Source: CBDHEY01 sp965262305 (GTDB lineage Bacteria; Pseudomonadota; Gammaproteobacteria; Pseudomonadales; Cellvibrionaceae). Taken from it: a stretch of DNA of 64,000 nt. The stretch lies in NCBI GenBank assembly GCA_965262305.1, contig CBDHEY010000004.1, positions 1,240,001-1,304,000 of the forward strand. Direction: 5' to 3'. The stretch's first letter is position 1. Each line of letters opens with the position of its first letter. Below the pieces are notes generated by a model, which saw nothing but the letters and a program-made list of their open reading frames with translations, had not been told where the DNA came from and did no database searches. Positions 1-9,889 of the stretch are shown in pieces. The position numbers and the translations under genes were made by a program.

Positions 1-691
1 TGATGTTTTTTTCAATGAGTTTTTCTACTGTTTCAAAACCCAACATTTCATAGAGGGCATCGTACAGTGGGCGTAAATACGGATCTACTTTTTGCGATAA
101 GTCTCCTGGTAAAAAGCCAAGCTTTTCTCCAGCTTCAACTGCGGGTCTAACCAGTAGAATACGTTCAACTCGATCAGTAACCAGGGCTTCAACCGCACAG
201 GCAACCGCTAGATACGTCTTTCCTGTTCCCGCTGGTCCAATTCCAAAATTTATATCATTACAACGTATTGCGTTGACGTAACCTTGCTGGTTTTCACCCC
301 TGGGTCGAACCGTCTGTTTTTTAGTTTTTATCAAGCTTGCTTCTTCAGCTGCAGCGGCGATCTTTTCAGCTGAATCATTTTGTTTTGCTGCCATAGCAGA
401 TTCTTGTATGACTAGGTGAACTTCATCTGGCGTAATTTCCTGACCGGATTCAGTTTCTGCGTATAGTTGTTTAAGTATGTTCGCTGCTTTTTTCGCGCTT
501 TCAGGTTCAGACTTTCCTTTAGAATAAAACGAAAAAACATTGCCTCGGCGATGTATTTCAATGTTTAAACGTTTTTCAATCTGCTTGATATGACTGTCTA
601 GTTGTCCGCATAGAGCGGCGAGTCTATGAGCATCGTTAGGTTCCAGGGTAATCGCCTGGGCGTTCGAAGTGTTCAAAAGCTTAAATTGCAC
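1..691 (-). CDS. ybeZ: PhoH-like ATPase (YbeZ/PhoL), C-terminus outside window
   Basis: Partial gene; its 3' end lies before base 1. The visible reading frame has an N-terminal RNA-binding-like region followed by a P-loop ATPase core with GPAGTGKT near residue 150 and the VRPAVEAGEKLGFLPGDL segment typical of PhoH-like proteins. In the family this ATPase acts with the endoribonuclease YbeY in rRNA or RNA processing. It lies downstream of miaB on the same strand, the usual miaB-ybeZ-ybeY order. The start is uncertain: a GTG at 691 directly follows an in-frame TAG, and a TTG at 676 is the alternative. Neither has a strong Shine-Dalgarno. Family assignment is secure; exact start is not. Confidence 0.9.
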   Translation of the reverse strand, partial: MQFKLLNTSNAQAITLEPNDAHRLAALCGQLDSHIKQIEKRLNIEIHRRGNVFSFYSKGKSEPESAKKAANILKQLYAETESGQEITPDEVHLVIQESAMAAKQNDSAEKIAAAAEEASLIKTKKQTVRPRGENQQGYVNAIRCNDINFGIGPAGTGKTYLAVACAVEALVTDRVERILLVRPAVEAGEKLGFLPGDLSQKVDPYLRPLYDALYEMLGFETVEKLIEKNI

Positions 692-804
692 CTATTTTGC
701 TTAAATTACAATCAGCCTACCTGATTCTTTTGTGGGATTAAAGCATTCTTTTATTAAATTTAATACTTTGAGGTATCTTTTTCAAAGTAATTATTACACC
801 CATT

Positions 805-2169
805 TTAGCTATCCAGTTCTGACCCTAAAAGCGTGCCTCGCAGGGAGTTTGGTAGGGCTTCTTCTATTAATATGTCGGCAAACTTGCCTATTAATTCAGT
901 TTGATCACAGCGAAAATTAACGACTCTATTGTTTTCCGTTCTACCTGAGAGTTGTCCCGGGTCTTTTTTGCTGTATCCTGTTACCAGTGTCCTCTCAGTA
1001 TTTCCCACCATTCTTCTCGCAATATTTTGCGCTTGTTGTGTAATTCTTGTTTGAAGAATACTTAATCGCTGCTTTTTAATGGATTCTGGCGTCTCATCAG
1101 GTAAATCTGCTGCTGGAGTTCCAGGCCGGGGGCTGTATATAAAGCTGAAAGATAGGTCAAACTCCATTTCTTCGATCAGTTTCATAGTTGCTGCAAAGTC
1201 CTCTTCTGTCTCTCCGGGAAAACCGACGATAAAATCGGAAGAAAAACAAATGTCTGGTCTAATTGATTTGAGTTTGCGCAACTTCGATTTATATTCGAGC
1301 ACTGTATGGCCGCGTTTCATCGCGGATAATATTCGGTCTGATCCACTTTGCACTGGCAAATGAATATGACTAACTAATTCTGGTGTGTTCGCATAGGCTT
1401 GAATTAAGCTTTCAGTAAACTCCACTGGGTGCGATGTTGTGTAGCGGATTCGATCGATTCCGTCGATTTCTGCAACTAAGGCGATAAGTTCTGCAAGGTC
1501 TACTTCACCTGTTTCACTGAATCCTCGATAGGCATTGACATTTTGACCTAATAGATTGATTTCTCGAACATCCTGTTTGGCAAGGTGCTGAATTTCCTCT
1601 AATACATCGGCTACCGGCCGACTTACTTCTTCACCTCGTGTATAGGGTACTACACAAAAGGTACAATATTTGGAACACCCTTCCATCACAGAGACAAAAG
1701 CCGAGCAACCGTCTGCTTCGGGTTCGGGTAAACGATCAAATTTCTCAATTTCTGGGAAGCTAATATCAACAACCACAGCACCATTATCTTGTTTTTGCTC
1801 ATTGAGCATTTCAGGCAACCGATGCAAGGTTTGCGGCCCGAAAATCAAGTCCACATAGGGTGCACGTTTGGCTATAGCATCTCCCTCTTGGCTGGCCACA
1901 CAGCCGCCTACTCCAATCACTAGCTCTGGTTTTTTATCTTTTAAGTGTTTCCAGCGTCCAAGTTGATGGAAAAGTTTCTCTTGCGCTTTTTCTCGAATAG
2001 AGCAGGTATTGACGAGAAGTACATCAGCATCCTCCGGATCATCTGTTGTCACCATTTTATGGGAGCTGCCCAAAAGGTCTCGCATTCTCGCAGAATCATA
2101 TTCATTCATTTGGCAGCCGTGAGTCTGTATAAACAGCTTTTTGGCTGGTGTATTAGAATCTGAGCTCAA
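805..2169 (-). CDS. miaB: tRNA-2-methylthio-N6-dimethylallyladenosine synthase MiaB
   Basis: A radical-SAM methylthiotransferase that converts i6A37 to ms2i6A37 in tRNAs reading UNN codons. The N-terminal UPF0004 domain supplies three auxiliary-cluster cysteines (C19, C56, C90). The radical-SAM motif C165-x3-C169-x2-C172 follows, and a TRAM domain ends the protein. At 454 residues it is the usual length. The start codon is TTG at 2169, supported by a GAGGA Shine-Dalgarno about six bases upstream; no better in-frame ATG exists before the first conserved motif. It probably forms an operon with the downstream phoH-like gene (113 bp gap). Nothing looks damaged. Confidence 0.96.
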   Translation of the reverse strand: MSSDSNTPAKKLFIQTHGCQMNEYDSARMRDLLGSSHKMVTTDDPEDADVLLVNTCSIREKAQEKLFHQLGRWKHLKDKKPELVIGVGGCVASQEGDAIAKRAPYVDLIFGPQTLHRLPEMLNEQKQDNGAVVVDISFPEIEKFDRLPEPEADGCSAFVSVMEGCSKYCTFCVVPYTRGEEVSRPVADVLEEIQHLAKQDVREINLLGQNVNAYRGFSETGEVDLAELIALVAEIDGIDRIRYTTSHPVEFTESLIQAYANTPELVSHIHLPVQSGSDRILSAMKRGHTVLEYKSKLRKLKSIRPDICFSSDFIVGFPGETEEDFAATMKLIEEMEFDLSFSFIYSPRPGTPAADLPDETPESIKKQRLSILQTRITQQAQNIARRMVGNTERTLVTGYSKKDPGQLSGRTENNRVVNFRCDQTELIGKFADILIEEALPNSLRGTLLGSELDS

Positions 2170-2366
2170 TTCAATCCTCGTTAAGTGGTTTTTTTGCCTA
2201 AAAAATGAGCGCGCATTATACCGATGCTATTGTAATATTCCTAATCTTTCTTCTTGCAATTTGGGGTATGAGCCCTATATAGAGTTGATACCCAAATATA
2301 TAATTTTTACGTTTTTTTAGCTGTCGAATTAGACAAGCTGTAACTAGTGAGTTGGCGCATCATTAA

Positions 2367-2702
2367 ATGGTAAGTTCTTCTATGTTTAAGGTGGTTTTTT
2401 ACAACCAAAATCAAATTTACGAGGTATTTGCAAAAGCAATTTATCAAAGTGAAATGTATGGGTTTATTGAAATCGAAGAATTTGTTTTTGGAGAGCGTAC
2501 TCAACTTGTTGTTGATCCCGGAGAAGAAAAGCTAAAAAGTGAATTCGACGGTGTCAAACGTTCTTACATTCCTGTCCACAACATCATTCGTATTGATGAA
2601 GTTGAGAAAGAAGGTGTCGTTAAGGTGACCGAAGTAAAAAGCGGAGATAAAGTCACGCCAATTACTTTTCCTGCAGGTGCTCCAAGCCCTAAATCGGATT
2701 AA
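2367..2702 (+). CDS. DUF1820 family protein
   Basis: A 111-residue soluble protein matching my recollection of the DUF1820 family: an N-terminal FYNQNQIYEV segment followed by MYGFIEIEEFVFGE, then a variable charged tail. No biochemical function is known to me. The start is ATG 2367, or possibly the in-frame ATG at 2382 (MFKVVFYN), which begins just before the conserved core. The stop codon overlaps the start of the next gene by one base, so translation is probably coupled. It is divergent from miaB across a 197 bp gap that must hold both promoters. Confidence 0.8.
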   Translation: MVSSSMFKVVFYNQNQIYEVFAKAIYQSEMYGFIEIEEFVFGERTQLVVDPGEEKLKSEFDGVKRSYIPVHNIIRIDEVEKEGVVKVTEVKSGDKVTPITFPAGAPSPKSD

Positions 2703-3481
2703 TGTCGCTCCATTTTAAAAAGTATAGCGATTCCGGAACGCCTCTTGTACTGATACATGGATTATTTGGTTCGTTAGAGAATCTAGGTTTACTTTCAAAA
2801 CATCTATCGAAAAGTTTCTGCGTTTATGCTTTGGATCTTCCCAACCATGGGCGATCTGAGCATTCTGATGATATGAGCTTGGCCTCGATGTCTAAACAAA
2901 TTTCTTTTTGGATGGATCAACAGGGGTTAGATTGCGCTCATTTCCTAGGGCATTCTCTGGGTGGAAAAGTCTGTATGGAGTTAGCTCTTACCAATCCCCA
3001 GAAAGTTCAAAGCCTGGTTGTGATTGATATCGCTCCGGTAAAATATGCATCACGTCATAAAGACGTTTTTTCGGGTTTGCTCTCTATCACGCCATCAACT
3101 CTCGCTAGCAGAGGGGTAGCTGATAAAGCGCTAGAAGTGCATATACCAGAGGCTTCAATAAGGAGTTTCTTGTTAAAAAATTTATATCGTAATGAAGTCG
3201 GGCAGTTTTCTTGGCGTATGAACTTATCTGTTATTCATCGATGTTACAACAAGCTTGTCGATAAAAATATTCTTGCTAATCCTTTTGATGGGAATACACT
3301 TTTTTTGAAAGGTGAGCATTCTGATTATATTCAAGAACATTATCGAGACGAAATTTTAGGGCGTTTCCCAAAGACATCATTAAAAGTGATAAGTAATACA
3401 GGGCATTGGCTTCATGCTGAAAAACCTGACATAGTTGCCAAGATTGTTGAAAAATTTCTCTTGGGTGGACAGACTCGATGA
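2702..3481 (+). CDS. Alpha/beta-hydrolase, YbfF-like esterase
   Basis: A 259-residue alpha/beta-hydrolase. The oxyanion-hole motif HGLFG is at residues 19-23, the nucleophile elbow GHSLGG has S85, and a late GHWLHAEKP segment supplies the catalytic histidine. Length and motifs resemble E. coli YbfF, which hydrolyses short acyl esters and acyl-CoA in vitro; the physiological substrate is unknown. No signal peptide is visible, so it is probably cytoplasmic. It overlaps the gene before it by one base and the one after it by four, indicating a tight three-gene operon. Confidence 0.88.
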   Translation: MSLHFKKYSDSGTPLVLIHGLFGSLENLGLLSKHLSKSFCVYALDLPNHGRSEHSDDMSLASMSKQISFWMDQQGLDCAHFLGHSLGGKVCMELALTNPQKVQSLVVIDIAPVKYASRHKDVFSGLLSITPSTLASRGVADKALEVHIPEASIRSFLLKNLYRNEVGQFSWRMNLSVIHRCYNKLVDKNILANPFDGNTLFLKGEHSDYIQEHYRDEILGRFPKTSLKVISNTGHWLHAEKPDIVAKIVEKFLLGGQTR

Positions 3482-3762
3482 CGGACAAAGAAGAAGAGAT
3501 TTTCTGGGATTTAGTTGACAAGTTTATTGAGTATGCCAACGAGGCTTCGCAAGAAAAAGACCTTGGAATGGTTAATGCTGCATTGATCAATGCGTCTGCT
3601 CGTTTTAGTGCTTTTTACCTCGCTATTAGCGCCGAATCAAAAAAAGATCTACAAGCTGATAGTGAAGATAGTATTCGCTATTTGGTGGATGAATTTAAAA
3701 AACAATTAGTTTTAAATGTAGATGATTATGTGGAAAATTATAAATTATTTACTAAAAACTAG
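3478..3762 (+). CDS. DUF3144 family small protein
   Basis: A 94-residue acidic, mostly helical protein with the pattern FWDLVDKFIEYANEA followed by NAALINASARFSAF, which resembles the DUF3144 family as I remember it. Function is unknown. The ATG overlaps the upstream esterase stop (ATGA), so it is co-translated with it. No signal peptide or membrane segment is visible. The family assignment rests on pattern memory and should be treated as likely rather than certain. Confidence 0.7.
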   Translation: MTDKEEEIFWDLVDKFIEYANEASQEKDLGMVNAALINASARFSAFYLAISAESKKDLQADSEDSIRYLVDEFKKQLVLNVDDYVENYKLFTKN

Positions 3763-3967
3763 ATTGTTTCATTTATTCTTTCAGAACTATGTCCTCCGAA
3801 TTTGCTCCAAATATAAATAAAGACTTTCGCTTTCTTAAAATAATTTTAGTTAGGCTGATATTTAAACTAAGCTTTAATAGGAGTTGTTTGGTGTAAGCCG
3901 CTCATTAATGTATTTGATGAATCATTGATTTTTTTTGTTTTCAAGTGCTAGTCAGGTGTAAATTCGA

Positions 3968-4918
3968 ATGTCATTAGATAAAACCACAATAAGAGATATT
4001 CGAGAGTCCCTAGCAAAAATAGACTTTAAATTTGTGGATAAGTCTTCAAGCTTTGATTCATTCTATTTGAAATACCTTAAGCAGTATGGGTACCTTCCAT
4101 TAATCAAACTGGAAGCTTGTTGCTATTATTATGGCTCCGTTAACTTTGAAAGAGAAAAAATTTTTCTACAGTACTTTCGGAATGATAATCCTCAAGGTAC
4201 GGTCTTGATATGCCACGGCCTTTTTGACCATTCAGGACTTTATAACAAACTTACTAAGTGTTTGCTGGATAGCGGTTTTTCTGTTGTAATTTTTGATTTT
4301 CCATCACACGGGTTAAGTTCGGGATCAAAAAATTTTGTTAAGAGTTTTGATGACTATGGGAAGCTAATTGCAACGATTCTAAGTGTTTTTGAGGACTTAG
4401 GAGAATCGATTGATTTTGCAATTGGTCAAAGTACCGGAGCCGCTGCGCTTTCCAACTTTATTTATACTCAAGAGAGAAATAAATTTGAAAAGTTGGTATT
4501 TTATGCACCTTTGTTACGAACCTCGGGATGGAGAAAAATACGCTTAACGTATAAATTACTGCATAAACATATTCACTTTGTTCCAAGATCATTTGATGCA
4601 TCTTCTAATGATCAAGAATTCTTAAATTTTTTAAAAGACGCTGATAAATTACAATCTAAGCAAATCCCTGTTCATTGGGTGGGAGCCATGATTGAATGGG
4701 AAAAACAGTTTCAAAAATTAGAATCCTATGATGTACCCTTGTTGATATTGCAAGGTGACGCAGATACCACAGTGGGATGGAAGCATAATCTTATTAGGTT
4801 TCAAGACAAATTTAGCCACTCAAAAGTGAAAATGATTAAGGGCGCAAGGCACCATCTTGTAAACGAGGCAGACCCATGGCGCAGCCAGCTTTTTGAGGAA
4901 ACTCTAAGTTTTCTATAG
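3968..4918 (+). CDS. Alpha/beta-hydrolase, monoacylglycerol lipase/lysophospholipase-like
   Basis: A 316-residue alpha/beta-hydrolase of the Hydrolase_4 type. The motif HGLFDHSG at residues 83-90 is the variant seen in lysophospholipase L2 and monoglyceride lipases. The nucleophile elbow is GQSTG with S155, so the usual GHSMG histidine is replaced by glutamine. An acid residue lies in LQGDADTTV and the histidine in the late GARHHLVNE segment. No signal peptide is visible. It stands alone after a 205 bp gap and converges on serA with only 17 bp between the stops. The substrate cannot be assigned from sequence. Confidence 0.8.
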   Translation: MSLDKTTIRDIRESLAKIDFKFVDKSSSFDSFYLKYLKQYGYLPLIKLEACCYYYGSVNFEREKIFLQYFRNDNPQGTVLICHGLFDHSGLYNKLTKCLLDSGFSVVIFDFPSHGLSSGSKNFVKSFDDYGKLIATILSVFEDLGESIDFAIGQSTGAAALSNFIYTQERNKFEKLVFYAPLLRTSGWRKIRLTYKLLHKHIHFVPRSFDASSNDQEFLNFLKDADKLQSKQIPVHWVGAMIEWEKQFQKLESYDVPLLILQGDADTTVGWKHNLIRFQDKFSHSKVKMIKGARHHLVNEADPWRSQLFEETLSFL

Positions 4919-4935
4919 GCTTTGCTAGCTAGTCT

Positions 4936-6174
4936 TTAAAACAAAACACGGCATTTTATTGTTTCGGGGATTGCACTTAACTGTTTTAGAGCAAGATCAC
5001 TGCATTCGGAATTCACGTCAATAACAACATAACCCACAGCGTCGCGAGTTTGCAGGTATTGGCCGCAAACGTTTATGTTTTCTTCAGACATAACGTTATT
5101 AATGGCACTTAGGACGCCCGGGACATTTTTGTGGATATGTAAGAGTCGATGCACGTTTCTATGTGCTGGAAGAGCCACTTCTGGGAAGTTAACCGATGAT
5201 AGCGTCGTACCATTGTCCGAGTACTTTATAAGTTTCTCTGCAACTTCAAAACCAATATTTTCCTGAGCTTCCTGGGTAGATCCACCAATGTGGGGTGTCA
5301 AAATGACATTATCGTATTCGCGAAGAGGGCTGATAAATTCTTCCGTGTTACTTTTGGGTTCTTGAGGAAACACATCAATCGCGGCACCTGATAAATGTCC
5401 TGAAGAAATGCTTTGCGAAAGAGCTTCTATGTCAATTACTGTTCCGCGAGAAGCGTTGATTAGAATGCTGCCTTGTTTCATTTGCGCCAGTTCTTTTTCT
5501 GCAATCATATTGTGTGTGTCAGGTGTTTCTGGAACATGCAGGCTAATAATGTCCGATTTCGCTAAAAGCTCGCTTAAGGATTTGCACTGTACGGCATTGC
5601 CTAGTGTTAGTTTAGTGACGACATCGTAGAAATGCACCTTCATGCCGAGGGACTCAGCCAGCACACTGATTTGACTGCCAATTGAGCCGTAGCCAATTAG
5701 ACCTAATTGCTTTCCTCGAATTTCAAAAGAGCCTTTCGCTGATTTTTTCCATTCTCCTCTGTGACAAGCGGCATTTTTTTCAGGAATGCCGCGCAATAGT
5801 AATATGGCTTGAGCAATTACTAATTCTGCAACACTACGTGTATTTGAGTAGGGTGCATTGAATACCACCACACCGTTTTCTTGCGCCGCAGCTAGGTCAA
5901 CTTGATTGGTTCCGATACAAAAGCACCCCACAGCAACCAGTTTGGACGCAGCTTCGAATACTTCTCTGGTAAGTTGAGTTCGCGATCGAATTCCCACAAA
6001 ATGCGCATCTTTAATCTTTTCAATTAGTTCTTCCTCTGACAATGCTGTACTTAAGTATTCAACATTGGAATACCCAGCGATGTTGAGGCTATCCACTGCA
6101 GATTGGTGAACGCCCTCAAGTAAAAGGAATTTGATTTTTGCTTTGTCTAGTGAGGTTTTGCTTCGATTAATCAT
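4936..6174 (-). CDS. serA: D-3-phosphoglycerate dehydrogenase
   Basis: Oxidises 3-phosphoglycerate with NAD, the committed step of serine biosynthesis. At 412 residues it matches the short E. coli-type enzyme. The Rossmann motif GLIGYGSIGSQ is at residues 158-168, the substrate/catalytic segments NASRGTVID and TPHIGGST follow, and a C-terminal ACT domain (about residues 338-412) normally binds serine for feedback inhibition. The start is ATG 6174, twelve bases after the rpiA stop, so it is probably the second gene of an rpiA-serA operon. This pairing, with ilvA divergent, is common in gammaproteobacteria. Confidence 0.95.
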   Translation of the reverse strand: MINRSKTSLDKAKIKFLLLEGVHQSAVDSLNIAGYSNVEYLSTALSEEELIEKIKDAHFVGIRSRTQLTREVFEAASKLVAVGCFCIGTNQVDLAAAQENGVVVFNAPYSNTRSVAELVIAQAILLLRGIPEKNAACHRGEWKKSAKGSFEIRGKQLGLIGYGSIGSQISVLAESLGMKVHFYDVVTKLTLGNAVQCKSLSELLAKSDIISLHVPETPDTHNMIAEKELAQMKQGSILINASRGTVIDIEALSQSISSGHLSGAAIDVFPQEPKSNTEEFISPLREYDNVILTPHIGGSTQEAQENIGFEVAEKLIKYSDNGTTLSSVNFPEVALPAHRNVHRLLHIHKNVPGVLSAINNVMSEENINVCGQYLQTRDAVGYVVIDVNSECSDLALKQLSAIPETIKCRVLF

Positions 6175-6186
6175 AAAAGTAGAGGT

Positions 6187-6891
6187 TTAATCAAGGTTGT
6201 TGATATATTTGGTTTGGACACCGGAGTCGGTGCCCAAAAGTAGAATGTCCGCAGGTGAACATGCAAACAATCCGTTTGTTACGACACCGCTGATTTGGTT
6301 AATTGCGGTTTCAAGCTCTTTCGCGTGATGAATCTTTAGTCCGCTTACGTCGAGAATATGACAATTATTATCTGTGAGCACACCCTCACGAAAAACGGGT
6401 TTACCACCCAGTTTTACTAGTTCACGAGCTACGTATTCTCTTGCCATTGGAATAACCTCTACTGGGAGTGGAAATCTACCTAGTGTATTCACCCATTTAC
6501 TTTCATCGGCAATACAAATGAACTCTGCTGCACATGCGGCGACAATTTTTTCCCGAGTTAAGGCTGCTCCTCCACCCTTTATGCATTCCAAATTTTCGTT
6601 TATTTCGTCTGCACCATCAATATAAACGCGAATACCTTCAACCTGGTTGAGATTTATAACCTGAATCCCATGGCCAACTAGTCTTTGTGCTGAGGCATCT
6701 GAGCTGGCGACGGCGCCGCGAAATTTTTCCTTGTGATCGCCGAGCATATCGATAAAGAAGTTAGCAGTAGATCCTGTTCCAATACCAATATAGTCGTCTG
6801 GAGAAACTTTAGGCAAAACATAGTCTATTGCAGCAGCAGCTACGGATTTCTTAAGCTCGTCTTGGTTCATTGGAATATTTTCTATTGTCAT
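6187..6891 (-). CDS. rpiA: Ribose-5-phosphate isomerase A
   Basis: Interconverts ribose-5-phosphate and ribulose-5-phosphate in the pentose phosphate pathway. Family motifs are present: GIGTGSTANFFID, SSDASAQRL, DGADEI and GGGAALTREKI, the last two carrying catalytic Asp/Glu/Lys residues. The longest frame opens at a TTG (6930), but that extension is not part of the family. An ATG at 6891, and seven codons later another at 6870 (MNQDELKK), are better starts; the 6870 start matches the usual N-terminus, though neither has a clear Shine-Dalgarno. It is divergent from ilvA and leads into serA. Confidence 0.94.
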   Translation of the reverse strand: MTIENIPMNQDELKKSVAAAAIDYVLPKVSPDDYIGIGTGSTANFFIDMLGDHKEKFRGAVASSDASAQRLVGHGIQVINLNQVEGIRVYIDGADEINENLECIKGGGAALTREKIVAACAAEFICIADESKWVNTLGRFPLPVEVIPMAREYVARELVKLGGKPVFREGVLTDNNCHILDVSGLKIHHAKELETAINQISGVVTNGLFACSPADILLLGTDSGVQTKYINNLD

Positions 6892-7031
6892 GGCGTCGAG
6901 AGCGCGTATTCTATGAAAGAAGCGTGTCAATTTATAGATTTTTACTCGAATAATTACATTTTTTCTTGGTAATCATGACTTGACTCCAACTATCGATTAG
7001 TATTCGTCATTTTCCCAGTAGTTTTACATTA

Positions 7032-8546
7032 ATGCCCAATTCATACATAAAACGAATTCTAAATGCTCGCATTTATGATCTTGCTGTCGAGACACCGTTA
7101 GATCTCATGCCCTTGATGTCTGCAAGAACGGAAAATGAGGTCTTGTTAAAGCGAGAAGATTTGCAACCCGTGTTTTCTTTTAAGGTGCGGGGGGCTTACA
7201 ACAAGCTTTTAAAATTAAGTGATGAGCAAAAGGCCGGAGGCGTTATAGCGGCGTCCGCCGGTAACCATGCGCAAGGCTTGGCGCTTGCCGCGATGCACCT
7301 CGGAATTAAGGCCATTATTGTCATGCCTCAAACTACGCCATTGATAAAAGTAGAAGCTGTCAAAAGGCGCGGTGCTAGCGTAGTCCTAGTGGGAGATGCT
7401 TACGACGATGCTTCTGCTTATGCTCACAAATTGGTGAAAGAAAAGGGCATGACATATATTCCACCATATGACGATGCTGATGTTATCGCGGGGCAAGGGA
7501 CCGTTGCGGTGGAATTATTGCGTCAATGTACGAAAGATATCGATGCCGTTTTTATCCCTGTTGGCGGCGGTGGTCTTTGCGCTGGGATGGCGGCTTACAT
7601 CAAATATGTGCGTCCAGAAACTAAAGTTTATGCGGTTGAATCTGACGAGTCGGCTTGTCTAAAGGCGGCTCTTGATGCAGGAGAACGCGTTATTTTGCCT
7701 CAGGTGGGCATATTTGCAGATGGTGTTGCGGTAGCCCAGATTGGCGAAGAAACTTATCGGGTTTTGCGAGAGTCTGTTGATGGTGTCATTACAGTTAACA
7801 CAGATGAAATTTGTGCCGCGATTAAAGATATTTTTGAGGATACTCGTTCAATTGCAGAACCTGCGGGAGCACTGTCTCTTGCCGGTTTGAAGAAATATGC
7901 AGGAGAAAATGGCGCTAGAAACGAAACCCTAGTAGCCATTAATAGTGGTGCCAATACTAATTTTGATCGTTTGAGGTATATATCCGAACGCACCGAAATT
8001 GGTGAAAAACGTGAAGCGATTTTTGCTGTTACTATTCCTGAGGAACCCGGTAGTTATAAAAAGTTTTGTCGACTTTTAGGGCGTAGGGCGATAACAGAGT
8101 TTAATTACCGTTATGCTGACAATCACGACGCAAATATCTTTGTTGGTTTGCAGGTGACGCCAGATAGTGATGATCGAAATGAAATACCCAAAACACTGAG
8201 AAATAATGGCTACGATGTGGTAGACATGACCGATAACGAAATGGCAAAGCTTCATATTCGTTATATGGTTGGTGGTCGAGCTCCAAACGCCGAAAATGAA
8301 TTAATTTATCGATTCGAATTCCCTGAGAGACCTGGAGCATTGTTAGATTTTCTAACTTGTATCGCAGGCAGATGGAATATTTCGATGTTTCATTATCGAA
8401 ATCACGGTTCGGCTTTTGGGCGTGTTTTGGTTGGGTTTCAGGTTCCAAAGTCGGATCGAGATGATTTGGAAGCGATACTAAGTTCGCTCAATTACACTTA
8501 CTGGGATGAAACAGAAAATCCAGCATATCGTTATTTTTTAGGTTGA
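7032..8546 (+). CDS. ilvA: Threonine ammonia-lyase, biosynthetic
   Basis: PLP enzyme that deaminates threonine to 2-oxobutanoate for isoleucine synthesis. The 504-residue protein has the fold-II PLP domain with the Schiff-base lysine K51 in SFKVRGAYNK, the phosphate-binding glycine loop VGGGGLCAG, and two C-terminal ACT-like regulatory domains (about residues 330-410 and 425-504). These are the features that separate the isoleucine-regulated IlvA from the short catabolic TdcB. It is divergent from rpiA-serA. I see no obvious leader-peptide attenuator in the short upstream gap. Confidence 0.96.
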   Translation: MPNSYIKRILNARIYDLAVETPLDLMPLMSARTENEVLLKREDLQPVFSFKVRGAYNKLLKLSDEQKAGGVIAASAGNHAQGLALAAMHLGIKAIIVMPQTTPLIKVEAVKRRGASVVLVGDAYDDASAYAHKLVKEKGMTYIPPYDDADVIAGQGTVAVELLRQCTKDIDAVFIPVGGGGLCAGMAAYIKYVRPETKVYAVESDESACLKAALDAGERVILPQVGIFADGVAVAQIGEETYRVLRESVDGVITVNTDEICAAIKDIFEDTRSIAEPAGALSLAGLKKYAGENGARNETLVAINSGANTNFDRLRYISERTEIGEKREAIFAVTIPEEPGSYKKFCRLLGRRAITEFNYRYADNHDANIFVGLQVTPDSDDRNEIPKTLRNNGYDVVDMTDNEMAKLHIRYMVGGRAPNAENELIYRFEFPERPGALLDFLTCIAGRWNISMFHYRNHGSAFGRVLVGFQVPKSDRDDLEAILSSLNYTYWDETENPAYRYFLG

Positions 8547-8665
8547 TACTACTCTCCAAATCTAAAATAGAGGATGTGTTCTAAATTGGTATTCAGTCTG
8601 AAAGCCACATATAATCACGAGCCGATGAATGATTGGTATTAATAAGCATTATTATGGGTGTTTTA

Positions 8666-9889
8666 ATGTTACAAGATAGTCGTTTACGAATAATTCTATT
8701 AAGCGTTGCTTTATTTTTGAGCTCTCAGGCGGGTTGCCAAGTAAAGAGTGAATTACATTCTGAGGCCAAGGTTTCAAGCCATGACACTAAGTTTGCTCCT
8801 GCTGATGGTGACATTATTATGATTATTGGGCAAGACTTGGGCTCTGTTCGAGATTATTCGAAAAGTGATTGCTGCCCAGTTCCTGGTGGTGTAACAACCT
8901 ACATCGGGCTCTATAACATATTTTCTGAAGGGCACAAATATGGCGGAATGGGGATTGATGATAAAGGAAATCCGCTAGATTATTATGCAGATTGGGGGGG
9001 CGGCATATCGAGCCTCTATTCGCTTATTCAAGAGTACCCAAGCTCGGCAATAGCCATTGGATTATCCATGACAGAGAATCAACACCCAGGTGGACTCTCT
9101 GACCTTATTGCCGGAAAGTTTGACGGCGAAATAAAACACCTCGCGCAACTAATGAAAACCCACAATAATCCTGTTTATCTTCGGATCGGATACGAATTTG
9201 ATGGTATGTGGAATGCCGGTTATGGAAATCACAAAAATTATATTGGAGCATACCGCAGAGTCACTGACATTGTTCGTGCAGAAGGCGCTGATAATGTAAG
9301 TTTTGTTTGGCAATCGAGTACTTCTCCCACGGATGATTCTATTGAAGGGCGTAGAGAGAATATTCGAGATTGGTATCCCGGTGACGAGTACGTAGATTGG
9401 ATGGCGATTTCTTGGTTTTTAGCGCCGGACTATATTGGTGAAAAGTCAAATTTTCCTTCAACTCAAAATGGCTTAGCAGATGAGATGTTGGTATTTGCTA
9501 GGGAAAAAAATAAGGCGGTTATGGTCGCAGAGTCGGCTCCTGTTTCCTATGACCTAAAACAGGGCTATAAAGCGAATCACTCTCCGGTATGGGACGGTAA
9601 ACCCCATCAAGAGAAGCAGGAAAAAAGTGGTAAGCAAATTTGGGATGAATGGTTTAAAGCTTACTTCAATTATATATATGAAAACTCTGATGTGATTAAG
9701 GCTACCGCTTATATTAATGCTAATTGGGATGTGCAAGGCATGTGGTCTGGTAATTATGAATCTGGCTATTGGGGTGATTCTCGTGTCGAAGAGAATGCAT
9801 ATATTCTTAGTAAATGGAATGAAGAAATTGGTCAAAACAAATGGATTCACAGCTCGGAAAATATTCACCAAAAGTTAAATTTCAAATAA
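8666..9889 (+). CDS. Exported GH26-like glycoside hydrolase
   Basis: A secreted (beta/alpha)8-type glycosidase. From the chosen start it has a hydrophobic signal region ending at QAGC (C24), which may be a lipoprotein site although the -3 residue is atypical. The segment RIGYEFDGMWN carries a candidate acid/base E177, and VMVAESAP carries a candidate nucleophile E289. This pattern resembles clan GH-A family 26, particularly the non-mannanase branch that includes beta-1,3-xylanases, but that is recall rather than a search. The longest frame starts at TTG 8633; ATG 8666 is preferred because GGGTG lies just upstream and the signal peptide then starts normally. No carbohydrate-binding module is visible. 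Confidence 0.65.
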   Translation: MLQDSRLRIILLSVALFLSSQAGCQVKSELHSEAKVSSHDTKFAPADGDIIMIIGQDLGSVRDYSKSDCCPVPGGVTTYIGLYNIFSEGHKYGGMGIDDKGNPLDYYADWGGGISSLYSLIQEYPSSAIAIGLSMTENQHPGGLSDLIAGKFDGEIKHLAQLMKTHNNPVYLRIGYEFDGMWNAGYGNHKNYIGAYRRVTDIVRAEGADNVSFVWQSSTSPTDDSIEGRRENIRDWYPGDEYVDWMAISWFLAPDYIGEKSNFPSTQNGLADEMLVFAREKNKAVMVAESAPVSYDLKQGYKANHSPVWDGKPHQEKQEKSGKQIWDEWFKAYFNYIYENSDVIKATAYINANWDVQGMWSGNYESGYWGDSRVEENAYILSKWNEEIGQNKWIHSSENIHQKLNFK